Assembly (NCBI GenBank): GCA_001310415.1
Contig: BAXE01000013.1
Location: 62,001-126,000 of the forward strand
Direction of reading: 5' to 3'
Source of the DNA: Enterovibrio sp. JCM 19048
GTDB lineage: Bacteria; Pseudomonadota; Gammaproteobacteria; Enterobacterales; Vibrionaceae
Length of the DNA stretch: 64,000 nucleotides
The translations under genes and the position numbers were made by a program. The notes under the pieces are model-generated. The model was not told the origin of the DNA. It made no database searches and was given only the letters and a program-made list of their open reading frames with translations. Shown piece after piece: positions 52,143 through 62,866 of this stretch. Numbering within the stretch: position 1 is the first letter of the stretch; every line of letters begins with the position of its first letter.

Positions 52143-53302
52143 GCTGCCACCTCCTGTTTATCGGCTGGAGCTGCAATGCGGCGAAGCTTCAGCGCGACCA
52201 AGCCCCAAATCAGGCTAAAAGCAGACAATGCCAGAAATGCGGGCGTTGCATCTTTCAAAGCTGCGCCATAATTGAACTGGCCGATTTGCAGTGTGATGTA
52301 ATGGCTCACCGGCAGCAGCGCACGCCAGCATTGCGCCAGAAATGGCATATCACTGGCAGGAAAACTCACGCCCATAAAGGCAAATGCGGGCGCGGTAAAA
52401 CCTGCCACCAGGCTCATGGCGCGGGTGGCGTTGCGTGTGCCCAGATAAAGCAGTGAGCCTACCGCCAAACCTGCCAGCACCATTAACGCCTGCGCTGCAA
52501 ACACAATCGACCAACTGCCGTTCATCGGCCAACCGAGGGAGAAGTGCATCACGGTTGCGAATACCACGCCAAGCAACCAAAGCGGAACAAACAGGCTGAT
52601 GATCTTCGCGACCAGCGCTTTAGCAACCGACGGGCGGAACTGTTGCTCAAGGCCAATGCGTTTGTCGGTCAGCGCCATAGAGAGCATGCCGCTGGCGACA
52701 ATCACGATTTGCCAAAGGGCAGGCACAATCGCTGAAACCAGAAACTGTGCGTAGTTGGTGCCGGTGTTAAACAGTGGCACCAACTGGAAGCGCAATGGCA
52801 CGGACAAACCTGCCGCCTGCGATGTGACCGTCGTGCCTTTCAGCATCTTGCCCTTGGTTTCGACCATGGCGGCAAAGGTGCTCTGGCTTTGGTTGAGTGC
52901 CGCATTAGCCAGTTTGCCGATCAGGATGTATTGGCTGTTGTAAAACGCCGTCACCTCCGGCGATTCGCCGCGCATTGTCGATTTTTCAAAACCCACAGGG
53001 ATGATCACCGTGCCATAGGTTTTGCCGCTATTCAGCGCAGACGATGCGGCCTCAACATCCTCAAAAGCCTGTGACTGAAGCGTCGGGCTGGCATCGTAGT
53101 AACGGATCAACTGACGTGACAGGCTGCTGTTGTCGAGGTCGACCACACCCACAGGCAAGTCACGGCCTGTGCCTGCGGAAAAGATCGCCCACATCAACAC
53201 AAACAGTGTCAGCGGTAACAGGCCGAGCAGGGCAGTGAGCCAGCGGTCGGTCAGGATCAACCGCCACTCGCTCAATACACCTGCCATCAAAGAGTTCTTC
53301 AT
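52139..53302 (-). CDS. ABC-2 type permease (YbhS-like)
   Basis: An intact 387-residue second permease of the pair. It has a first helix (LLGLLPLTLFVLMWAIF), a periplasmic loop with PVGVVDLDNSSLSRQLIRYYDA and GKTYGTVIIPVGFEKS, and five C-terminal helices ending in the family-type GFTAPAFAFMGVSFPASDMPF. It starts six bases after the HlyD gene. It probably dimerises with the other permease to move a drug or hydrophobic compound to the HlyD-TolC conduit. Confidence 0.9.
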   Translation of the reverse strand: MKNSLMAGVLSEWRLILTDRWLTALLGLLPLTLFVLMWAIFSAGTGRDLPVGVVDLDNSSLSRQLIRYYDASPTLQSQAFEDVEAASSALNSGKTYGTVIIPVGFEKSTMRGESPEVTAFYNSQYILIGKLANAALNQSQSTFAAMVETKGKMLKGTTVTSQAAGLSVPLRFQLVPLFNTGTNYAQFLVSAIVPALWQIVIVASGMLSMALTDKRIGLEQQFRPSVAKALVAKIISLFVPLWLLGVVFATVMHFSLGWPMNGSWSIVFAAQALMVLAGLAVGSLLYLGTRNATRAMSLVAGFTAPAFAFMGVSFPASDMPFLAQCWRALLPVSHYITLQIGQFNYGAALKDATPAFLALSAFSLIWGLVALKLRRIAAPADKQEVAA

Positions 53303-53307
53303 TGCGA

Positions 53308-54297
53308 TTAACCCTGATTTGGCTGTTCAGTCACCAACACGCTCATGCCTGCGCGAAGCCCTTCAATCGGTGATACCGGACGCGCTTCAATTTCAAACGT
53401 GCGCATGTCGTAACCTTGCTGACTGTTGGTTGCACGCCAGGTAGCGAAATCGCCCATCGCCGCCACATGGGTTACTTCAAAACGGTATGCCTTGTCGCCC
53501 AGGGCTGGGATGGTCGCATCGAATTCAGCGCCTTTTGCAAACTGGCGCAGCTTGTCTTCGCGAATGTTGAAGACCGCCCACGCATCATTCAGATCAATCA
53601 CTGTTACCACTGGGAAACCTTGTGGTGCCAATTCGCCTGGATGAAGCAGGATTTGGCTGACTTCGCTTGATACCAGCTGTGGATTTGGGTGTCTTTGGCG
53701 TAGGCTTCCACTTCTGCAACCGCACCGGCAGCCATGCGCACTTTTTCCTGAGCCGCACGTTTGGTTTCCGTGCGCGCACCGGCTTTTGCCAGCTCATACA
53801 TTTGCAGCGCTGCGTTTTCGGTGTATTTCGCTGCCTGCCACTGTATAGGCTTCATCGCGTTTTTGCTCTGCCGCTACACCTTCTTTGTATAAGGCATTCA
53901 CTCGGTGATAGGTTTTCTCTGCCAGTTGTGCCGCCGCGCGGGCTTTTTGCCACTGGTCACGGGAAGCATTGATTTCCTGCGTGCGTGCGCCGCTTTCAGC
54001 TTGCTCTGCCATGGCACTGGCTGCTTCTTCGCCTGCTTTGGCTTGCTCAAGTTTGGCATCCAGTTCTGGGCTATACAGGGTAAAAATCAGGTCGCCCGGC
54101 TTCACTTGTTCGCCTTTGTGTACCAGCACTTCATCAATGCGGCCGGCTACTTTGGAAGAAATGCTGTATTGCTGCGCTTCAATCTGACCCTGAAAACGTT
54201 CCGGTTGCGGCAGGTAAGCCTGATAGAAACTGTAACCAATCCAACCCAGCACAGCCGCCGCGGGCAAAACCAAAGCCGCAGATTTCAATTTACTCAT
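53308..54297 (-). CDS. HlyD-type membrane fusion protein, two frame breaks
   Basis: The periplasmic adaptor of an efflux complex, about 330 residues. It has an N-terminal anchor (LVLPAAAVLGWIGYSFYQAYL), a lipoyl half-motif (YSISSKVAGRIDEVLVHKGEQVKPGDLIFTLYSPEL), a coiled-coil region (LDAKLEQAKAGEEAASAMAEQ onward), then the second lipoyl half and beta-barrel (LLHPGELAPQGFPVVTVIDLNDAWAVFNIRED). Breaks lie near 53850 (two bases or one insertion) and 53680. It resembles E. coli YhiI and YbhG. It connects the ABC-2 permeases with the TolC-like protein encoded just upstream. Confidence 0.88.
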
Positions 54298-54302
54298 GTT
54301 CG

Positions 54303-55767
54303 TTACTCCTGTGGTGCGGGTTGAAAGACGTTAAGGGCGGCAGACTGGAATTCTGCAAAGCGGTCGGTTTCGCCGCTGACAGCAAGCAGGCGTGACAGAG
54401 AAAGCACGTACTGGTACGCCGCTGCCAGTTGCTGGGTTTTGATGCTGGCGAGGTAAAGCTCGGCATCGACCACATCAAGGGACGTTGACAGCCCTTGCGC
54501 GAACGCTTTTCACGCAGATGCAGGTTTTCTTCCGCCAGTGCGATGCTCGAAGACAAGCCTGATACTCTTCCAATGCCTGTCCTGCCTCGCGCCAGGTTTT
54601 CTCAACCAGCAGCGACAAGTCCTGCTCCGCCTGCGCGCGCAGATAGTTCACCTGCACCGCGGTACTGTGGGCCGCTTTCACTTTGTCTGAGCGGCCGCCG
54701 TTATCAATCAGCGGAATGCTCACGCCGACGCCTACCGCCCAGTCCGGGGTGAGGGATGCAGTCAGCGAGTCACCTTCGTACAGGTTGTAGTTACCGTACA
54801 AAAAGACCTGCGGGTAGTATTTGCCTTTTTCCAAATCAACCAGACCATCCGCCTGTTTGCGTTTGGCATCCAGCACTTTCAGGCCTGGGTAAGTCGCCAG
54901 CGTCTGATCAAGGAACGGCGACATGGCAGGCACTTTGTCCTGCGTGAACAGGTCACTGCTTGGTTCAACCGGGGTATCGCTTTTCACCAACGTTTGCAGG
55001 GCGGCCTGTGCAATTTCCAGATCGCGTTCGGCTTTGCGGCGCTCAGTCTTGGCTTTGTCATAGGAGACCTCGGCCTGCAGGCGTTCAACGCGGGCGATTT
55101 GACCCTGAGCTTCCATCTTCTTTGCGTGATCCAGGTGTTTCGCCAGACCTTGCTCTACTTCCACACGGGTTTGTAGCACTTGCTCAGCGAGGACGGTGGC
55201 AAAGTAAACCTTGGCCAAGTCTTCGAATTTTGCCTGTTGCGCCATTTGCAGCAGGTAGCTCGCTTCATCCTGTTGCGCATTGGCGATGTCTTCCGCCGCC
55301 AGGATGCGACCACCGGTGAAAATCGGCCAGATAGCGCGGATAGAGCTGGTGTAGATGTCGCGATCCGCGAGGGTTGTGGTGGCAATATTGTCGAGATTGC
55401 CAAGAATTGCGCCTAGGTTGGGTGGCAGAGAGCCCGCCAGTTGCCCCAGCGCATCACCGCCGTTCATATGGTGCGCCAACTCAGAAGGTTTGAGCTCGAC
55501 GTTTTTGTCCAGTCGGGTGTAGTTACCGCTTAGGGTGACAGTTGGCAGGTGATGGGCAAACGCCGCATTTTTCATGTGCTCAGCGCGGTCGACATTGGCG
55601 CGCTGCGCGGCAATGCTATCGTTGCGCTCTAACACTGCCTGCCATGCTTCGGAGAATGACATGGATTGAGCATTCGCCAGCGGTGACAGCGCCATGGCGC
55701 AGCACAGGCTTAGAGCACGCAGTGAGAGTGATTTGTGGGTCTTTTTGATAAACATCCGATTTACCAT
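54303..55767 (-). CDS. TolC-family outer membrane efflux protein, two frame breaks
   Basis: An outer-membrane channel protein of about 488 residues with a signal peptide ending NAQS. It has the two-fold repeated helical hairpins of the family (FSEAWQAVLERNDSIAAQRANVDRAEHMKNAAFAHHLP; TYPGLKVLDAKRKQADGLVDLEKGKYYPQVFLYGNY). The C-terminal arm (QGLSTSLDVVDAELYLASIKTQQLAAAYQYVLSLSRLLAVSGE) is recovered after breaks near 54550 and 54500. No good ribosome-binding site is seen; ATG 55767 or ATG 55755 could be the start. It is the first gene of the efflux operon. Confidence 0.88.
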
Positions 55768-55904
55768 CAAAAGAGAAGATACGGATATTCTAGAGTTATT
55801 GCTCTAATTTGCCAAATGGTAATTTGTACACCGTTTTTTGATGTCTGTGACGATGTTGCTTCAATGCGCGAAAAAAGGTTTTGATTTAACTGTTGAGGTG
55901 TTTA

Positions 55905-56152
55905 GAATTGCGCCCGATCCCGTCCGGGATCCCCTTGCCGTTTAGGTGACCTTACACGAAGTAATCATAGTCAGGTTACGTCGTGGGAATATCGCCCCGA
56001 TATTCTTAGAGCTGGACTCAATTCTGACCCTCCCAGTCTGTACAGTGGTGATCCCTGTTCCAGACACTGCAAATCTCTCTATCGCGCCTGATGCTTTTTG
56101 TGTTGATTTCACCAACATTCTGTTTTTGGCGCACCGTTTTCAAAGGATAACC
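55905..56152 (+). other. structured leader upstream of the MFS pump gene
   Basis: A 250-base GC-richer stretch between the TolC promoter and the Bcr-type gene. Two tight hairpins stand out: GATCCCG/CGGGATC at 55916-55931 and GAATATC/GATATTC at 55987-56005. No gene is found. It could be a regulatory 5' untranslated region, but I do not recognise a known riboswitch class. Confidence 0.4.
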
Positions 56153-57362
56153 ATGCCTACGAGTAGGATGAGCGAGCGTACGATTCGCTTTTTGATTTTG
56201 ATGATTTTCCTCGCTGCTGCGATGGAAACCGACATCTATCTTCCGGCATTTCCGGACATGATGGCGGCATTTAATACCGATGAAACCATGATTCAGCGTG
56301 TGCTGAGTTTCAATTTCCTGGGTATCTGTCTCGCGTCGCTGATTTATGGCCCGCTGTCGGATGCGATTGGGCGTCGCAAAGTATTAAACATTGGCTATGG
56401 CTTCTTTATCGCCGGTAGCCTTGGCTGCGTGTTTGCAGACACCATAGAAATGCTGATTTTCTGGCGCTTCTTGCAAGGGTTCGGCAGTGCAGCCTGTATG
56501 ATCATCGGCGCTGCGATGGTGTTTGACCTTTATAAAGAGGAAAAAGCGGCGGAAATCGTCTCTGATCTGAATAGCCTTGTGGTCAGCATCATTGCGTTCG
56601 CGCCAATGCTGGGCGGCTGGATTAACTACCAGTTGGATACACCTACAACTTTGTGTTTATTGCCGTACTTACCGTCGCGACGGGGCTTATCTGCTTCTTT
56701 AAACTGCCGGAATCTCTTCCTGTAGAAAAACGCAAAGCCCTGTCGTTGAAGGGAGTAGGAAGCGATTACCTGACTGTGCTGAAAAACGGTGAGTTTTGGG
56801 CCAATGTGCTTATTACCACCGCGATATTCGCAGGTTACATGATCTTCATTTCCAACATGCCGCTGGTATTTGTGAATCACCTTGCGTGGATGTCGCCGTG
56901 TTCCCGTTTTATCAGGTCAGCTTGCTGGTGGCATTCGTCATCGCGAGCCTCAATGCCGGGCGTATGATCAAATGGTTTGGTCTCACGCGCATGCGCCGCT
57001 TGGGCTTTGGCATGATTGCTCTGGCGGTACTGGTGATGTTCGTGATGCCAACGGCTTGGCAACAAACGCCTATCGTTGTTACCGGCATCATGCTGGGTTA
57101 CTCGCTGGGGGCAGGTATTTGCATTGGCATTTTCTTCGCACGCTCAATGGAAGCCGTGCCGGATCAAACCGGTGTGAGCGCTTCGCTGGTCACGGCGATT
57201 CGCCTGGCGTTGGTGGCACTATTGATTGATATCAGTGGTGGCTTGTTCGATGGCACCATGACATCAGCGATTAATCTGATTGCCGCCTGTACCTTACTGA
57301 GCTGTGTTATCTATATCGCGGATGAGCTTCGCGCCAAAAGAAGCCGTAAACTTACCGCTTAA
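56153..57362 (+). CDS. Bcr/CflA-type MFS drug transporter, two frame breaks
   Basis: A 12-helix major facilitator pump of about 404 residues. The N-terminus has the Bcr/CflA hallmark AAAMETDIYLPAFPDM, the MFS motif A region LIYGPLSDAIGRRKVLN, and the motif C-like LQGFGSAACMIIGAAM. The second half has FFARSMEAVPDQTGVSASL. Breaks lie near 56640 (INYQ to FVFIAVLTV) and 56884 (VNHL to VDVAVFPFYQ). AGGA stands six bases before ATG 56153. The family exports chloramphenicol, bicyclomycin, sulfonamides or small peptides; the natural substrate is unknown. Confidence 0.88.
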
Positions 57363-57367
57363 ACAAC

Positions 57368-57390
57368 AAGGGCGTGCATTGCACGCCCTT
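57368..57390. terminator. bidirectional terminator
   Basis: AAGGGCGTGCA and TGCACGCCCTT form a perfect 11-bp stem with almost no loop. It lies between the convergent MFS and ribB genes. The T-tract is weak on the plus strand. Confidence 0.75.
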
Positions 57391-57415
57391 GCCTTATCTG
57401 TTCCCGAAATCGCGG

Positions 57416-58078
57416 TTACGCGATTTTCTCAGCCTGGGACAGACGGTATTGCACCATATCTTCAATGGTCAGCACTGGCATGTTGTGTTTCTTACCGAAT
57501 GCGACGATTTCCGGTGTTTTTGCCATTGAGCCATCTTCGTTCTGCACTTCGCACAGAACACCCGCAGGGGACAAACCTGCCATTTGCATCAGGTCGATGG
57601 TGCCTTCGGTGTGACCACGACGGGTCAATACACCGCCTTTGCGTGCGCGCAGTGGGAACACGTGGCCTGGACGTGCCAGATCAGAAGGCACAGCATTCGG
57701 GTTAGACGCCGTTTTGATGGTGGTGACGCGGTCTGCGGCGGAAACGCCAGTCGTCACGCCCACTTTCGCTTCAATGGAAACGGTGAAAGCGGTTTGGTTG
57801 GCGCTGTTGTTGTTTGCCACCATAGGTTGCAGTTCAAGGCGATCAGCTTGTTCTTCCGGCAGGCACAGGCAAACAATGCCTGAACATTCACGGATCATCA
57901 GCGCCATTTGCTGGGTGGTCAGGTGGTCAACAGAGTAGATGATGTCGCCTTCGTTCTCGCGATCTTCATCATCAAGCAGTAGAACGCCGCGGCCTTCGCG
58001 CAGTGCTTCAAGCGCTGCTTCAACGCGTTCAAATGGGGTGCCGAATTCGGCCAACAAAGACGTGTGGGTCTGATTCAT
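57416..58078 (-). CDS. ribB: 3,4-dihydroxy-2-butanone 4-phosphate synthase
   Basis: An intact 220-residue enzyme that converts ribulose 5-phosphate to the four-carbon precursor of riboflavin. Signature sequences are [13 protein letters not shown] (acidic loop with metal-binding Glu), [61 protein letters not shown] and [14 protein letters not shown]. There is no GTP cyclohydrolase II domain, so it is a stand-alone RibB. The FMN riboswitch directly upstream shows that it responds to flavin level. Confidence 0.96.
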   Translation of the reverse strand: MNQTHTSLLAEFGTPFERVEAALEALREGRGVLLLDDEDRENEGDIIYSVDHLTTQQMALMIRECSGIVCLCLPEEQADRLELQPMVANNNSANQTAFTVSIEAKVGVTTGVSAADRVTTIKTASNPNAVPSDLARPGHVFPLRARKGGVLTRRGHTEGTIDLMQMAGLSPAGVLCEVQNEDGSMAKTPEIVAFGKKHNMPVLTIEDMVQYRLSQAEKIA

Positions 58079-58193
58079 GGTAGCTCCTTCAATTAAATAC
58101 CAGAATCAGGGCATAGATGAGCGCAGACTGCAGGCGCAGCCAGACGCAATACACCAACATACGGCAGGATCGCCGTTTAACCGGTGCATTCTT

Positions 58194-58345
58194 ATCATCC
58201 TCTTTCATCCGGACTTTAACCGTCGGCCTTGGCATCTCACCAAGTCTGCTGACCCCAAACCATGTTTGCGCTCGCGGGCTCGTCAATCTTACAAAATGTG
58301 TGCTGACATACCGCCGGTGGGGAATTTCGCCCCGCCCTGAGAATA
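58194..58345 (-). promoter_or_regulatory. FMN riboswitch (RFN element) of ribB
   Basis: On the minus strand the conserved RFN segments appear in order: TCTCAGGGCGGGGCGAAATT, CCCCACCGGCGGTA, GCCCGCGAGCGC, CAGCAGACTTGGTGAGATGC, CCAAGGCCGACGGT and AGTCCGGATGAAAGAGGATG. They start about 270 bases and end about 115 bases upstream of ribB. Flavin mononucleotide binding would reduce expression. The rest of 58079-58539 shows no gene. Confidence 0.96.
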
Positions 58346-58539
58346 ATGTGCTCACTGTGAGCAGCGAAATACTACTGCGTTTTCAATCAAAAAGGGAAGG
58401 GGATAGGGTCAAAAAGCGGTTGCGGTTGTTTCGAATGCCCAAACTTTGCGCGGTAGAAAAGGCGAATCTTGCCATTGTGACGAATTGAGAGTATTCCTTC
58501 GACCATGATTTAGAAGTCTGAAAACAGTGAATAGAGTTA

Positions 58540-59009
58540 ATGGAAAAAGAACCCAAGGCGCTTAGATTGATTGCGGCGCTGGAAGCTCGAAAGGTATTCT
58601 GGCATTGATTGTGGGCTTTACGTTGCATGAGTTGGGTAGTGTCGAAATCCAGAAGCTTTTTGTCGAGCTGGTATCGCACCTGCACCTGAACCCTTCCAGC
58701 CAACTGCCGGGCGCGATTTATCACGCCATCCATGAGGTGAATAACAACAATATCACGTTGATCGCCGCAGGCACTGTGCTGTATGCCAGCGTTCGCATGG
58801 TGGAAGCCTATGGCCTGTGGCACGCTTTTGCCTGGACCGAATGGTTTGCCATGGCAAGCGGCGCAATTTACTTCCCGTTTGAAATTGACGCGGTGATCAC
58901 CCGCGGACATTGGTTGGATTGGGCGGCCCTGCTGATCAACCTTGTGGTTGTTGCCTACATGGCCACCCTGATTTTGAACCGCCGTAAGGCGAAGAAGTTG
59001 GGGGTTTAG
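58540..59009 (+). CDS. DUF2127 membrane protein, one frame break
   Basis: A four-helix membrane protein of about 156 residues in the DUF2127 family. It begins MEKEPKALRLIAALEARK and continues after a break near 58593 with ILALIVGFTLHELGS. Further helices are ITLIAAGTVLYASVRMVEAYGLW (with the family's YxxxRxxEAxGLW), EWFAMASGAIYFPFEI and WAALLINLVVVAYMATLIL. The site before ATG 58540 is weak. The function of the family is unknown. Its stop codon overlaps the convergent chloride-transporter stop by four bases. Confidence 0.8.
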
Positions 59010-60421
59010 CTTTCAGCGGTCGGCGCAGACTCTGCCTGCGCCGCTTTTTGCTTACTCAGCGTGCGCTGCAACAATTGGGCATAAAGTGGTTTGCCGCCAA
59101 GCGCTTGGGCAGTCATGGTTGCGCCAACCGTGGTGATAAGCAAGGGTAGGATCAGCTCGTATTTATGGGTTAGCTCAATCACCAACAGAATTCCCGTCAT
59201 CGGGGCGCGCACCGTTGCTGCGAATAATGCCCCCATACCCGCCACTGCAAACATGCCTACCGATAATTTCATTTCCGGAAAAAGCACCATACACAAAGCG
59301 CCAAACGCAGTGCCAAACAGGGTGCCGAGCGCCAGCATTGGGGCGAATACGCCACCCGGAGCGCCGGAGGAGAAACAGGCCAGCGTCGTCAGGGTGCGCA
59401 TCAAAAACAGCATCATCAGCAGCGACAAAGAGAACACGCCGTTGACGGAGTCCGGTATTAATTCGACCCCTTCGCCGGTAATTTTGGGAATGATCAGGGT
59501 CAGTGCGCCGAAGGTGGCACCCAATATTGCGCCCAGCGCGACATAGCGCTTGGTTTCATGGCGGTGAATGCGCTCGAACTGATCCATCGAAAAAATGACC
59601 AAGCGGTTAAACATCACACCAATCCCGCCAAAAATCAGCCCCAGAACAAGAAACAGGGTCAGTGCCTGCAGCGGGACGTCGTCATGTGCGGGCAGGGGGA
59701 TCATTGCCCCTTGCCCCTGAAAATAGCGATAGGTGATGGTGGCGCAAATGGATGCAATCATCACCGCCTTGATGGATATCAGGTTGTATTTGAACTGTGG
59801 GCGCATCTCTTCAACGACGAACATAATGCCCGCCATCGGAGCGTTAAACGCCGCAGCTAAACCTGCCGCCGCACCGGATGCGACAAGGGTGTGACGGCTC
59901 TCGTCGTTGTCGAAACGGAAAGTGTCAGACAGCATCCTGCCCACGCTTGCACCCATCTGTACCGACGGGCCTTCCCGGCCGAGTACCAGTCCAGAACCAA
60001 TCGCGCCAATCCCGCCAAAGAACTTCACCGGAATGACCCGCCACCAACGCACGGGGCGCACGCCATCCAACGCACCTTCAATTTCCGGAATGCCAGAACC
60101 TGCGGCTTCCGGTGCAATGCGAATGACCAGGAAAAAACCAAATGCTGCTAGCAAAGTGCTGCTGCCGATCACCAGCAGGATCGTTGAAATATCCAGCCCG
60201 GATTTGGCATCCAACAAGGTTTCTCGCTGGTGGATCACCCAGTCAATGGCGATATCGAAAAAGGTACACAGCAACCCGGCTAACAGGCCGACAAATGCCG
60301 ACAAAATAAGGATATGGAGAGGGCTTCGGTGCACGGCCATAAAACGCCGCATGACACCCGAAGGTGGCTTTCTTTCGGGGAGATCTTGAATCGGCGTTTC
60401 TTCGGCAGGTTCGGTTGTCAT
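59006..60421 (-). CDS. clcA: CLC chloride/proton exchanger
   Basis: An intact CLC transporter of about 471 residues. The selectivity motifs are all present: GSGIPEIEG (central Ser), GREGPSVQMGASVGR (with the gating Glu) and GAPGGVFAPMLALG. The N-terminus is cytoplasmic and acidic (EPAEETPIQDLPE). It resembles the E. coli ClcA two-for-one Cl-/H+ antiporter used in acid resistance; the symbol is by similarity. ATG 60421 is taken as start; an in-frame ATG at 60430 and an upstream frame to 60511 are alternatives. Confidence 0.9.
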   Translation of the reverse strand: MTTEPAEETPIQDLPERKPPSGVMRRFMAVHRSPLHILILSAFVGLLAGLLCTFFDIAIDWVIHQRETLLDAKSGLDISTILLVIGSSTLLAAFGFFLVIRIAPEAAGSGIPEIEGALDGVRPVRWWRVIPVKFFGGIGAIGSGLVLGREGPSVQMGASVGRMLSDTFRFDNDESRHTLVASGAAAGLAAAFNAPMAGIMFVVEEMRPQFKYNLISIKAVMIASICATITYRYFQGQGAMIPLPAHDDVPLQALTLFLVLGLIFGGIGVMFNRLVIFSMDQFERIHRHETKRYVALGAILGATFGALTLIIPKITGEGVELIPDSVNGVFSLSLLMMLFLMRTLTTLACFSSGAPGGVFAPMLALGTLFGTAFGALCMVLFPEMKLSVGMFAVAGMGALFAATVRAPMTGILLVIELTHKYELILPLLITTVGATMTAQALGGKPLYAQLLQRTLSKQKAAQAESAPTAES

Positions 60422-60685
60422 ACGTCTCATTACCGTGCAGGAATTGATGCTACTCAACAGCATAGAGCAGTTGCTGCGTCTGGGTATTCTTCGTAAATGA
60501 TACAGATGCAAAACAGCAGGTTATGCCATCGAAAGGGGACGGAAAAATAGCGCTGCAAAAATTAGATGTCTAATCAAATTGGATGAAAAATAAATTTGCG
60601 GATTTTTTGGCTTGCATCACCAGTTATGTCGCGGTCTGCATTGAAATGTCTTTGTGTCGGAAATGTTTACAGCATTCATCTTGTT

Positions 60686-60738
60686 TTGACATCGAACGAA
60701 TAATTTGTAAGTCTATTTTTAATTGAACGTTCAATTAA
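60686..60738 (+). promoter_or_regulatory. bet operon promoter and BetI operator
   Basis: TTAATTGAACGTTCAATTAA (60719-60738) is a perfect 20-bp palindrome with the ATTGAACGTTCAAT-type core of BetI sites, 42 bases before the betI start. A TTGACA at 60686 can serve as the -35 element, which places the palindrome over the start-point region. The remaining bases of 60422-60685 show no gene. Confidence 0.85.
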
Positions 60739-60780
60739 GAAACATTTACGCTACATTTTTGTTCAATCAAGGAGGGTTGA

Positions 60781-61375
60781 ATGCCAAAAGTAGGAATGCC
60801 CGAAATCCGGCGACCACAACTGGTTGCTGCCACCATGTCGGCGATTGACGAAGTCGGTCTTGCCGGTGCCAGCGTGGCCTTGATCAGCCGCAAAGCCGGT
60901 GTCTCCGCGGGCATCATTAACCACTACTTTGGCGGCAAACATGGCCTGCTTGAAGAAACCATGCGCTCCGTATTGCGTGAATTGTCGCGCGGTGTGCAGA
61001 TGAGGCTGAATGTCACACACGCCGATGATGCCAAAGCCCGCATCATGGCGATTGTGGATGGCAACTTCGACCCTAACCAGGTCAACAGTAAAGTCACCAA
61101 AACCTGGCTGGCATTCTGGTCTCACGCCATGCATGACCCAGCCCTTTTCAGGTTGCAGCGCGTGAATGAAAAGCGCCTTCTTTCCCACCTTCGCATTGAA
61201 CTGAAAAACTGATGCCTGCTGAACAGGCGAAATTTGTTGCCCAAGGGATCGCTGCACTGGTTGACGGCATTTGGCTGCGTGGCGCCTGAGGCCAAGCGGC
61301 ATCGACCCGCAAATGGCAGTGGCAACGATTGAAGATTATCTCGAGCGCCAGCTCTCACCATCCGTCCATATCTAA
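60781..61375 (+). CDS. betI: BetI TetR-family repressor, two frame breaks
   Basis: A choline-responsive TetR-type repressor of the betaine operon, 198 residues. It begins [19 protein letters not shown] with a helix-turn-helix [31 protein letters not shown], and has the BetI-typical [27 protein letters not shown]. The ending ([31 protein letters not shown]) needs repairs near 61212 and 61288. GGAGG lies five bases before the ATG. The operator just upstream shows autoregulation of the operon. Confidence 0.93.
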
Positions 61376-61388
61376 AAGGCAAAACTAA

Positions 61389-62849
61389 ATGGATATTAAG
61401 CAGTTATATATTCACGGAAAGTACGTTAGCGCGACATCCGGGGAGACGTTTCCAACCCTGAACCCAGCGACTGGAGAAACCCTGGCTGAGGTACAGCAAG
61501 CCAGTCAGGCTGATGTGGATGCTGCAGTTGCGTCTGCATGGGAAGGCTTTCAGGTTTGGTCAGCCATGAGCGGGGCAGAGCGCCGCACTATTCTGAACCG
61601 CGCGGTTGCTATTTTGCGTGAACGCAACGACGAACTGGCCGCGTTGGAAGTGCTGGATACCGGCAAGCCGATGCAGGAAGCCCAGTATGTAGACGTGGTG
61701 ACCGGTGCAGACGTGATCGAATACTACGCAGGCTTGGCGGTTGCCATTCAGGGTGAGCAACAAAACCTGAGCGAAAACCAGTTCTTTTACACCCGCAAAG
61801 AGCCTCTGGGCGTGTGCGCAGGAATTGGCGCGTGGAATTACCCCATCCAGATTGCGATGTGGAAAGCAGGCCCAGCGCTGGCAGCGGGCAATGCCATGGT
61901 GTTTAAACCGTCGGAAGAAACACCGCTGACCGCACTGAAACTGGCGGAGATCTTCACCGAAGCAGGCTTGCCAGATGGCGTGTTCAACGTGGTGCAAGGT
62001 GATTACCGCGTGGGGCAAATGCTGTCGCGCCATGAAAACATCGTCAAAGTGTCGTTTACCGGTGAGTGCGGTACAGGCAAAAAAGTGATGGCAGATGCTG
62101 CAGGCACATTAAAGCCTGTGACTATGGAGCTTGGCGGTAAATCACCCTTGATTGTGTTTGACGATGCCGACATCGATAACGCTGTCTCCGGGGCCATGAT
62201 CGCCAACTTTTACACCCAGGGTGAAGTTTGTACCCACGGCACCCGCGTGTTTGTTCATGACACTGTTTACGACACCTTTATTGAGAAGCTCAAAGCACGC
62301 ACTGAAAAGCTGGTGGTGGGTGATCCGACGGATCCTGAAACCCAGATCGGCGCACTGATCTCCAAAGATCATCTTTCAAAAGTGCTGGGCTTTATTGAAG
62401 CAGGTAAAGCAAGTGGCGCGACGTTGCTGTGTGGCGGCTATCTGGTGACAGAAGGCGAACTGGCGAAAGGCAACTTTGTTGCGCCAACAGTCTTTGCCGA
62501 TTGCACCGACGATATGCCACACGTGCAAAACGAAATCTTTGGCCCGGTGATGTCCGTGCTGCGTTTCAGCGACGAGCAAGAAGTAATTTCCCGCGCCAAT
62601 GAGACAAAATACGGTCTTGCTGCCGGTGTGTTTACGACTAATTTCTCCCGTGCCCATCGCATGATTGCCAAGCTTCAGGCTGGCATTTGCTGGATCAACA
62701 ACTGGGGCGCATCGCCAGCAGAAATGCCGGTTGGCGGCTACAAGCAATCCGGCATTGGCCGTGAAAACGGACTCCAAACTCTCAACAGCTACACGCAAAC
62801 CAAGAGTGTTTACGTCGAATTGGGCGATGTAGACAGTCCTTATGCGTAA
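61389..62849 (+). CDS. betB: betaine aldehyde dehydrogenase
   Basis: An intact 486-residue NAD(P)-dependent aldehyde dehydrogenase that oxidises betaine aldehyde to glycine betaine. Motifs are [30 protein letters not shown] (cofactor binding), [24 protein letters not shown] (general-base Glu), [13 protein letters not shown] (catalytic Cys) and EIFGPVMSV. It follows betI by 13 bases. In most BetB proteins the catalytic segment reads GQVCTNGTRVF; the two changes here do not touch the Cys. Confidence 0.95.
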   Translation: MDIKQLYIHGKYVSATSGETFPTLNPATGETLAEVQQASQADVDAAVASAWEGFQVWSAMSGAERRTILNRAVAILRERNDELAALEVLDTGKPMQEAQYVDVVTGADVIEYYAGLAVAIQGEQQNLSENQFFYTRKEPLGVCAGIGAWNYPIQIAMWKAGPALAAGNAMVFKPSEETPLTALKLAEIFTEAGLPDGVFNVVQGDYRVGQMLSRHENIVKVSFTGECGTGKKVMADAAGTLKPVTMELGGKSPLIVFDDADIDNAVSGAMIANFYTQGEVCTHGTRVFVHDTVYDTFIEKLKARTEKLVVGDPTDPETQIGALISKDHLSKVLGFIEAGKASGATLLCGGYLVTEGELAKGNFVAPTVFADCTDDMPHVQNEIFGPVMSVLRFSDEQEVISRANETKYGLAAGVFTTNFSRAHRMIAKLQAGICWINNWGASPAEMPVGGYKQSGIGRENGLQTLNSYTQTKSVYVELGDVDSPYA

Positions 62850-62866
62850 TGGAAATGGGAGTCGCA

